Positions 55,753 to 64,000 of a stretch of 64,000 bases of DNA are shown here, one piece after another (the stretch's first letter is position 1; each line of letters starts with the position of its first letter). The stretch spans positions 720,331,867-720,395,866 of the forward strand of contig NC_081413.1 in assembly GCF_030272615.1 (NCBI RefSeq). The letters run 5' to 3'. The notes under the pieces are model-generated. The model worked only from the letters and a program-made list of their open reading frames with translations, was not told where the DNA came from and ran no database searches. Both the position numbers and the translations under genes were made by a program. The DNA comes from Cryptomeria japonica. Taxonomy: Eukaryota > Streptophyta > Pinopsida > Cupressales > Cupressaceae.

Positions 55753-57200
55753 ACATTGTAACACTCCATTTGCAACCACTTTCCTGCAACTAGAACATCA
55801 AACATGTTACATTGCTCCCCATGAGAGAACAACTACATCAATCTAGGGGACCAAATATGAACTTAAAAGCTTATGTCGGATAGATGCACCCCTTGAAAGC
55901 ATCTAGTTTAAAGGAGGGGCAATAACCCCTAACTTTTGTCAGAGATACTCAAAAGTAGCCCTCACCAAAGCCTTAGTAAAGATATTTGTAGTTTGTTCCT
56001 TAGTAGGCACATACTCTAATATGACTTCCTTCTTTGCAACCTTCTCTCTTAAGAAATGATACTAGATTGAAATGTCTTTAGTCCTTAAATGCATCACTAG
56101 ATTCTTTGAAATGTTAATTGCACCTATATTATCACGCATGATAGGAATTGCCTCATCATACATCATCTTGACATCACCAAGAGTTTGGTTCATCCATATG
56201 ACTTGAGCACAATAAAATATTGTTGTAATGTATTTTGCCTTTGAAGTAGATAATGACACTGAATCTTGTTGCTTACTCAACTAAGAGACCAATCTATCTC
56301 CAAATAAGAATGCACCACCACTTGTACCTCTTTTGTCATCTACACATCTAGCCATTTGGCCCAATCACCATATGTATATGATTTCAAAGTGAATTCATTA
56401 TCCTTTTTATACCACAAACTGAACTCTAGAGTCCCTTTCAAATACTAAATATTCTTTTTATGGCTATATCACGAGATTGCTTAAAATTAGCTTAATATAT
56501 GACAACCAAATAGACAACCTGCATAATATTCGATCTTGAAGTAGTCAAATACAACAATCCTCCAATCATAGATCTATATTGTTTTTTATCAACATTTGAA
56601 GATCCATCATCACTACTTAACTTACAACTAGTAGCCATAAATTTTGCAACTAGTTTACAATTCTGCATCCCAAACTTCTTCGTCTCCTTGATATACTTGG
56701 TTTGAGAAATGAAAATGCCTTCTTTTGATTGTGTAACTTGAAGACCAAGGAAAAATGACAACTCAACTACCATTGACATGTCAAACTCTTTTTGCATTTC
56801 TTCTGCAAACTTCTTCATACACCATCATATCCTCCAAATATGATATCATCAACATACACAACAACAATCAACAATTTATCACCTTCAACTTTAAAATAAA
56901 GATTGTTATCTATAGTACCTTTTATGAAATTCTGCTGCAACAAATACCTATCCAACCTTTCATACCAATCTCTAAGAGCTTGCTTGAATCCATAAAGTAC
57001 CTTCTTGAGTCTGCAAACCATATCTAGATCTTTTGACAGCTTGAACCCATCTAGTTGTTCAATGTATACTTCTTCAAATTGTCGATTCAAGAATGTTGAT
57101 TTGACAGCCATCGGATATACCTTAAAGTTCTTATATGCAGAAAATGCAAGAAACATCCTTATAGTCTTCATTCTTTCTATTGGAGAAAATGTCTCCATTC
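55753..57200 (-). mobile_element. Copia C: RT and RNase H end (fossil)
   Basis: Minus strand: reverse transcriptase (METFSPIERMKTIRMFLAFS; FLNRQFEEVYIEQLDGFKLS; VVYVDDIIFGG near 56835), connection (MVVELSFFLGLQVTQSKEGI), RNase H (SVSLSTSKAKYITT; DNIGAINISKNLVMHLRTKD) and the 3' tail down to 'tgcaggaaagtggttgcaaa' (about 55760-55790). It is a close relative of copia B: the two share the same tail sequence after RNase H. Its 5' half is missing beyond 57200. Broken at several places. Confidence 0.82.
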
Positions 57201-57230
57201 TTGATGTATCAAGTTAATACAACAACGTGG

Positions 57231-57460
57231 GAGTGAAAAATTAAAATATAAGTACAAGTTTGCATCTTTGGAAGTTAGGAGGGAAAGTGGAAGGTAAAAG
57301 ATAATATGATTGTCACCAAAGAGTGAAAAATTAAAATATAAGTACAAGTTTGCATCTTTGGAAGTTAGGAGGAAAGAGGTTATAAAAACCTAATCCAAGG
57401 TGTGGTAGGTCTTAGTGGTGATCAAACACAAAGATAATATGATTGTCCCAAAGAGTGTAT
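57231..57460 (+). repeat. Tandem duplication, unit about 90 bp
   Basis: The segment from 'gagtgaaaaattaaaatata' to 'tggaagttagga' (about 52 bases) is exactly repeated at 57231 and 57321. The phrase 'aagataatatgattgtc' plus 'caaagagtg' occurs at about 57299 and 57430. It lies just beyond the truncated end of copia C. Confidence 0.88.
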
Positions 57461-58006
57461 GAGACTTTCATCAATGGACCAGTAAAGGTAAATATTTTGT
57501 TGGTTTGATTGAATGAGTGGTTCTTGTGTGTGGCGAGTACTTGAGAGAGGGGTATAGTGACCTTTTGCAGCCTCTTAAGGGGTTTGTAAGTCCCAACAAG
57601 TGGAAATAAACATTCTTCATTGACTGCCCTAAAGACTTGGTTGTCACAATCCTAATGAACAACCATGTGTATACTACAAACCGTGACCATTTATAAGTCT
57701 TTTATTGTTCTAAAGCTAGTAAAAATGGTGTAGCAACCTTGGGTAATGCCTTTTCAAACAATCCTAATGGTTTAAGGCTCTAAGAATGTTATATTTTTCT
57801 TCTAGTCCCTCAAATGGACAATCCTAATTGCTAGGGACTTATTAGAGTCAAATAAGAGTAAGTGGAAACCCTTGAGACCACAAAATTAATTTTGTTACAT
57901 TATCTCATGTCCAAAATCTAATATGTTTACCCTATCCAAATTGTTTTCCAAGGCCCAATGAATGCCCAAGTTGTTGTGTAAAGGGATCAAGACTTGTAAT
58001 GGCTTA
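57461..58006. other. Spacer, nothing recognised
   Basis: About 550 bases without a supported frame, RNA gene or repeat. Confidence 0.5.
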
Positions 58007-58598
58007 TGTTGGAAACTAGTAGGTATACCCAAATGAGTTGTTGAATGTTGTATGGTAGAAACCCTACATGTTGATTTTGCCTTTGTGAGTCTAACCCTTG
58101 CCTCTGCATTAGACATAGACAATGTTAAAAGATGTTTTCCATGATATTGGTCACTTGATTCTATCTTTCAAGGAAAAATTCATGTTTATGAGATCCTTCT
58201 CATATCAGTTCTACTATTTCTGTTGTTGTTGAATGACACTGAATCTTCTAGTAGCATTTTCTATATCTTTCCTTGAAGCAATGAGCCTTGATTGAGAAAG
58301 TCCTTATCTTGAATCTTGCCTAAGGTTATGCTCCTTGGTTCTGCAAGTCCATCAGGTGTTGTTTCTCCTTGGCAGTGAACCTAAAACTTTGTAATCATTA
58401 TTATTCATATTGTGAGTTAGATTCTCACCATGGTTTTTCCCAGTTTGGGTTTTCCATGAAAATTCTTGTGTTCATGTGTTGGTGATTAGTAAGTTTTTTA
58501 GTAGTATTTTCTATGGTTAAATGTTGCTCATAATTAATCTATTTTCAAGTATTAGACTGATTCACCCCACCCCTCTCAGGCCTACCTTGGTTTCAACA
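58007..58598 (+). mobile_element. Copia-type LTR, probably solo
   Basis: Begins TGTTGGAAACTAG and ends CTTGGTTTCAACA, so the ends are imperfect inverted repeats. It contains 'gatttctcaccatgg...cagtttgggttttcc' and the 'gattcaccccacccctctca' signature near 58558-58578. A target duplication is not clear (gctta versus ctaga). No partner LTR is seen. Confidence 0.5.
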
Positions 58599-58982
58599 CT
58601 AGAATGCATATTGGGAAAGAAGGATGAAAGCTAGCCTTGGTATAAAAAATGATAATACATTCGATTTATTCAAGCAAAAGATGAGAGACATATCTCTCTC
58701 CTTTTTAATGTTTTAAAGGTAGCATAAGTTTAGGGGGTTGTTGACTCCTTATTACAAAAAGGTTTGGTAGTTTTTTAGGGGGAAAGTAGGATGTATTAGT
58801 GCATATTCTTTGTAGACATGGGATGTAATGTCTTACATGAAGGACTCTAGTGTCCCTTTGCCATAGATGTCAAAATGGGGAGAGAAAATCCAAGATTCTT
58901 GTTATACAAAACATGTTTAATAGGAGTGTTATCCTTAGGGGGATAATTTTTTTGGTTTTCCATCAATAAGAAAGGGGGAGAT

Positions 58983-60207
58983 TGTTAAGAAAATGGTTGC
59001 CTTTGATGTCAAAGGTGCTAGTTAGTTATGTCACTGATGTCAAGGCATTTAGAAGATTGTAATTCTTGTCATATTTTATAAGAGCATTTGAGTTCTGAAT
59101 AGAGAAAAGCAAGTTTGTTTAGTAAGCGAGTTCTTAATGTTATAATTATGCTTTGGTATTAGTAGTTATTGAGTGTATATCACATTTTTCATTGTCTACT
59201 ATTATATATAGTATGTTTCTAAGGTTTGTTGCTAAAAAATAATAGGTGTACTCAATTGCACTGTCATGGTGTTTGGCTCGACACTCTGTTATAGTTAAGA
59301 GTTATGTCTTACGGTTCGGAAGCTAAATAAGAATATGTATGTAGTATCATATTCTAATTTTTCAAAGGTTAAGCTTCAACAAATAGAAAGATAGAAGTGA
59401 TAAATTTTTCACCATTCTAGTTGATCGACTATGCTGATGTTCCAAATTGATGCACCAAAGGATTGTAGTGTGCCACAACCCAAGGTATCACGTTGATGTT
59501 ATTTGGGGCCACTATAGTGTATGTTGGATAATTCATGTGTGTCCCTTCTCTTGGAGTAACATGTGGGATTTTAGATCGAGCTTATTACACATTTGGGTTA
59601 AGGTTTAATCTTGAGTTTGACTTACAGATATTGTAATAAATTGTACTAGGATGACTTGTGAATGTAATTATAATTGTAATAGATATATATTGTTGATCTA
59701 GGTTTATTCCTAGGAGTTTGTTACAGTTGATATGAAAGTATGTGGGTGGTGATAAATGAGTAGCATTATTCTTATGTGTGGTTGACTTGAAGAGCCTATG
59801 AACAATGTGGGGATGTTCTAAAGTTGATCAAATCAAGAAGTAGCTAAGTAATTGGGGATTCGTGTCTTCAATAGGTTGGCCCCCTACTTCATATGGTAAG
59901 TTCTTTATTATATTTTTGTGAGGCTATATTTGGGCAAGAGATCCAAGTATCTATTCTTGTAGTGGTTTTCTCCTTCTAGGTTTTCACATAAATCCGACAT
60001 GTTCATTTATGTGGATGTGTATTTGGGTTTATCATTTGATAATTTGCTTCATCATTAACAAAAAAATTAGTAAACGCTATTAATGATGATTTAATTTTGA
60101 GATTGGTTGTGACACTTGAAGAATTTATTAATGGTAATTAATGTTTAATAAATTTGGAAATGGAATATATTGATTCACTCCCTCTCAATATATTAGTGTT
60201 CTTAACA
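58983..60207 (+). mobile_element. Copia-type 3' LTR with polypurine tract
   Basis: Begins TGTTAAGAAAATGG directly after the polypurine tract AAGAAAGGGGGAGAT (58968-58982) and ends GTGTTCTTAACA, giving perfect 9-base inverted ends (TGTTAAGAA/TTCTTAACA). The 'gattcactccctctcaatat' signature lies just inside the end. The 380 bases before it (58600-58982) have no coding content and are probably a shrunken internal region. No partner 5' LTR is seen. Confidence 0.65.
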
Positions 60208-61640
60208 CGATTATACAGTCTAGGATTTTTGCAAAATGATATATTATTTGCTCCTAAATTAATGGATCCAATAGGGATGAAGGGAAAAACTAAGTAGTAG
60301 TTCCATGCAAAGGCTCTAAAGAAACCTCACCATATTTTGTTTCATGTTTCCTCCTCTCCACTAAAGGAAAATCTCATTGTTTCTCAACTAACATAACTCC
60401 TAAGAATGAGTTCATAGTTAAGAGATGCATAATCATCACCATTGCATGTGTCTCTCTTGAGAGAATTGCATGAATTAACTTAAAAGTAAGATAATGTGTA
60501 ATCATTATAGTACATGAATAACTCCTCTATTTTTGTAGAGACTTTTAGTTAGGATGTAATGACAACATTTATATCTATTGGTTAGAAAATAGTTGATATA
60601 TATATATATAGAGCTATGGACAGGTAAAAGATGTAGATTTTGTTTAACAAAAAAATAGAAAACCATAACTCGTGTAGAGTAGAGGTATTAATGATGTAAA
60701 AATATCAATCAACAACTTGGAAGGGTATTTTGGCCATTACACAACGTACTTCCTTCACAATTAGGCCTCTTTCCTAGTCGCCTTTTCAATATGACCTTTT
60801 GGACCATAAATTTCATCTTAGATCTAGTATTAAAAATATAAGACCTATTTGGGATACCCTTTTGGATTTTATTCAGCATATCCAAAATTTACGGTAGGTT
60901 TTTTGGTATGGACATGCCCTATTTCTTGACCCTAAGGCATGGTAGTAACAAATTGAGTTTTTTGACCATAAAATTCAAACCAGACTTGATACCAAAATTA
61001 TAAACATGGTTCTAGATATGCATTTGGCTATTTTATAAGATCTTTAAGTGGATAGGGGGTGGTTTGGAACACATGACTCAAATTTGGACCGTTCTCTCTC
61101 AAATTAGGCTTACTAGGGTTTCAAACTTGCACTTATAAAAATGATCACAACTTCTGCAAATCTTCACGAAATTGGACCAAACCAAAAGAAAATGAAACTA
61201 GATTCATTTATCCTTCTTTTCCCATTGGTTTCAATCCTGTATTGTATTATAATTGAGTGTACCAAAGGAAACAATCAGACTATAATAAAGGGAAAACATA
61301 GAAAATGCAACATAGAACTTGCCACAAAATAAAGTTTCTTCTTATTCAATCATTCCCCAACCTCTTGAAACCATGGAATTATAATTGGAGGACATATTTA
61401 TACATTTTCAGTCAATTCCAACTATTTTGTAACCCGTTCTTGATTAACATTGACCCTTCATATTCCATAGTGTGCAATTTTACAACATTTGCAACAATGA
61501 CATTTTTAATAACAACTAAACACTTCCAATCACTCAATGACCTAATATTGACTCAAACACACATGACATGGTCTTAAATGACCTTATTATACCAAATACA
61601 CAAAACTAAAACCAAAATGATGAATTTGCCTCATGGAGGC
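60208..61640. other. Spacer, nothing recognised
   Basis: About 1.4 kb of AT-rich sequence. Two adjoining plus-strand frames of 63 and 90 codons (61141-61577) have no recognisable domain. Confidence 0.5.
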
Positions 61641-62082
61641 ATGAAATCAATTAGATGCTTCTGCACCATACTCTCGGACAAAAATGAACTCAAGTCCACT
61701 TGAGCATAGGTCTTCTTTCTCTTCTCGGTCTTCCAATTATTTTATACCATTTCATTGATGTCTTATTTGATTTCCTTTATGTCTGCAACTTGTTGGTTCT
61801 AGGTTGTCTTCTCAACTCCTCCCTTTCTTTCATCCTTGTAAGGTAGTCTTTCTTTGACATCCTTCTCTAAACCAAATCTTTTTCAAGAGCATTCTTCTCA
61901 ATGATTTGAATCTCCTTGTCTAACAAACCCGCACATGCATATTCTAATGAAAGATTATAAATAAAATATTTAGACCGTGAGGTTTCCTCGTTGTCTCGTT
62001 GGACCATACACTTCACTTCGACCTTATTTTCTAAGGGTTTGTTTTGATGAACAACATCTTCCGAATCTTCCATCATCAACAA
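61641..62082 (-). pseudogene. Decayed coding remnant, unknown
   Basis: A 71-codon minus-strand frame (61867-62082; MLMMEDSEDVVHQNKPLENK) is followed downstream by residual coding-looking sequence with charged phrases such as KTYAQVDLSSFLSESMVQKH near 61650-61720. I do not recognise the family. Its position beside an LTR element suggests it is part of a retroelement or a captured gene piece. It is broken. Confidence 0.3.
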
Positions 62083-62189
62083 ATATTATTCAATTACTGG
62101 TTCTTATATCCTCCCTTTTCTTCTTCTCTTTTGAATGATTAGTTTGATAGGCTACTTTACCTTCTTCCTAATTGGTAAATGCCAACCAT

Positions 62190-64000
62190 TTTCTTTTTCA
62201 TGAAATTGCTGCATCTCACTGATTCACTGATTCACCCCCCTCTCAGTGCTTTATAAGTCTATCAATTGGTATCAGATCCTAACTTCTTTAAGGCTTAATC
62301 ACTTGGAAGGAAACCCTAGAGCCACCATGGAAGATATGAGCTACTTTGAGATGGCTAGAGTGCTTGAAGCTACTAAGGATGAGATTGAAACCCTAGGGTC
62401 AGATTCAAAGCTTCTCAGGTCAAAAGGAGAGAACTAACTAAACAACTATTTGAAATATCTGACAATAGTTCTTCAGATGAATCCAACATTGATTCTTTAG
62501 CTGAAGAAGTTGAAAAACTAAACGGTGAAAAGTTAAATTTGAGGAGAGAGCTACAAATATTAACTATCCGCATGAGTCAAGAACTGGAAGCTAGGAGAAT
62601 AGCTGAAGACCTTGTCAAAGAGAGACATCATGAGATTGCCAAGATCAAATGAGAGAATGCTACTTTGCATGAGCATTGGCATGCAGAGAAAGAAGAAAAA
62701 GAGGCTTTGAAGCTAGATCTTGAAATGGCATGATCTCTAGAAGAGACTCTTTCAAAACACAATGAAGATCTTACCGGAGAAATCACTGAGGTTAATGGAA
62801 AGATGGAAAAGTTCATTAGAAGTTCTACCTTGTTGGATGAGCAGATTCAATCACAAAGGATGAAAGATGATACTTCTGGACTTGGTTTTAACACATCTGA
62901 AAAAGGAGAGTCTTTTGGTACAAAGAGAAACATTCATAAGGACAAAACTGCTCCTAAGGCTAATAAGCCTATTGGTAAGAAGGTTTTTAAACCTGTTTGC
63001 TTTGTTTGTCATAAATCTGGTCATACTGCAAATGTGTGTAGAAACAAACCCAATGGAAATACAAGCTACAATGCAAATACTAGGTATGTGTCTAATAGAT
63101 TTGAAGGTCATTGTTTCACATGTAAAATGTATGGACATAGATCAGTTGAATGTAGATATGGAGAAAATAATCCAGTACCTCACATGAATCTAAGACCCAA
63201 TGGTAACTGGATGAGAACCTATAATAATCAGGGTAACATGAACTGGCAAAGACCATATGTCAACCGATTTAGTCCATTTGAGATGGAAAATTTAACGAAT
63301 GTCATTTGCACCATTTGTAACAATTTTGGTCATGTGGCTTTGAATTGCAGAAGGAGAACTGGAAGAGGCAATGTAGGACCTTGGAGATCATCTAGAATGG
63401 CCTGCTATCATTGTCATAAATAGGGACACATGGTGAAGTTATGTAGATCCAGAAAGAACAAACTGATTAATCATTCTAATGATCAGAAAGGAAACCAGAA
63501 GGAAAATGTTGAGGAAACCAGAGAAGAGATGAACTGAATCTAGAAAAAGAAGAGTGATGATTTACCCGCAGAAGAACCTAATCCTTCAACTAGTGTGGAT
63601 AATCCTGCACCAGTGAATTGAGCTTTTCAACAGGGCTAAGGGGAGCATAGCAGTAAATCTACTTTCGGACCCCTTGAAAAGATGAGTGGTAAGAGAGTTT
63701 GAATTTTGAGTTGTTATGTGTGAAATATTGATATCTTTTGTCAATCGGTTTTCTAAAAGTTTATCAACCGGTTTTACACATGTTAATATTGTACGCATCA
63801 TTAAGCGGTGTATTAAGGTTTGTAACCCTAGTGGTCGACCATTAAATGCAGTAGGTAAAAAAGAAAAAAACAAGTTTCACTTTGTTATTTTTACCCTAAA
63901 TGCATTCAAGAGAGAATTATTGAGAATTCACATAGCAAAGAAAGGATTGCTAGCTAATTTTAGTCGAAATTGTGTCGTGATTTGTGTGATCGAAGCTGAT
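62190..64000 (+). mobile_element. Element G: copia-type element, 5' part (fossil)
   Basis: The LTR end signature 'gattcacccccctctcagtg' (about 62228-62250) is followed by the primer site TGGTATCAGATCC (62268-62280), then a gag region. The gag N-terminal part starts near 62328 (MEDMSYFEMARVLEATKDE). After gag, from about 63620 to the window end, there is a non-coding stretch, as in element D. The element leaves the window, so any later coding region is not visible. Only the end of the LTR can be identified. A few breaks in gag. Confidence 0.7.
62803..63423 (+). pseudogene. Element G gag with CCHC knuckles (fossil)
   Basis: A 206-codon open part of gag with three knuckles (CFVCHKSGHTANVC, CFTCKMYGHRSVEC, CTICNNFGHVALNC) and the beginning of a fourth (CYHCHK). 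The preceding segment carries a Lys/Glu-rich coiled coil and 'DDTSGLGF', matching the layout of element D's gag. RNA binding during packaging is the family's known role. Confidence 0.78.

Overview
This is nuclear DNA of a seed plant with a large, repeat-choked genome. The mix of Ty3/gypsy chromoviruses, a Tat/Ogre-type gypsy group and conifer-style Ty1/copia elements suggests a gymnosperm (inference; no diagnostic host marker is present). I recognise one intact host gene, a trihelix transcription factor at 6772-8220 (+). Almost everything else is LTR retroelement sequence of different ages, simple-sequence tracts and decayed spacer.

Layout: 1-1455 is the 3' end of a chromovirus with its LTR and a long (AT)n run. 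1.6-5.4 kb is decayed spacer with a copia-LTR-like remnant, an ATGCGCT array and a 150-bp tandem duplication. 5.4-14.1 kb is a gene island holding the trihelix gene and several small tandem duplications. 14.7-28.5 kb is a (GA)n-rich region bordered on both sides by palindromes with core AACCCGTACGGGTT. It is split by a 9.1-kb chromovirus (H, 17219-26337, minus strand, target duplication GAGGG), which in turn carries a 1.3-kb solo LTR (19768-21042, target duplication AATAT). 28501-34635 is a minus-strand element (D) with copia-type ends, a zinc-knuckle gag and about 2.6 kb of unrecognised coding sequence where pol would be expected.

36.6-57.2 kb is a nest built on minus-strand copia elements. 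Copia B is split by a 15.7-kb block at its integrase. That block contains the 5' LTR and leader of another copia element (F), and inside F lie two Tat-like gypsy elements placed 5' to 5' (E1, 39226-50466, minus; E2, 50467-53054, plus). E1 has nearly identical LTRs and one 1370-codon reading frame with gag, protease and the integrase tail but no reverse transcriptase. E1 and E2 each carry, antisense, a two-exon plant-mobile-domain (PMD) gene with the same 66-nt first exon. The PMD intron holds an array of short hairpins whose loop is conserved while the stems change in a compensating way, and, in E1, an array of CGCGTCTGTG motifs that reappears (inverted) twice in the E1 leader.

57.2-62.1 kb is decayed LTRs and spacer. 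From about 62.2 kb to the window end runs the 5' part of another copia-type element (G), whose gag resembles that of D.

The most unusual signals are the covarying hairpin array in the antisense PMD intron, the CACAGACGCG arrays, the split palindrome array around the GA tract, and element D's unassigned coding region. Coordinates of LTR ends were read by eye from TG...CA ends, primer sites and polypurine tracts. Percent identities are eye estimates.
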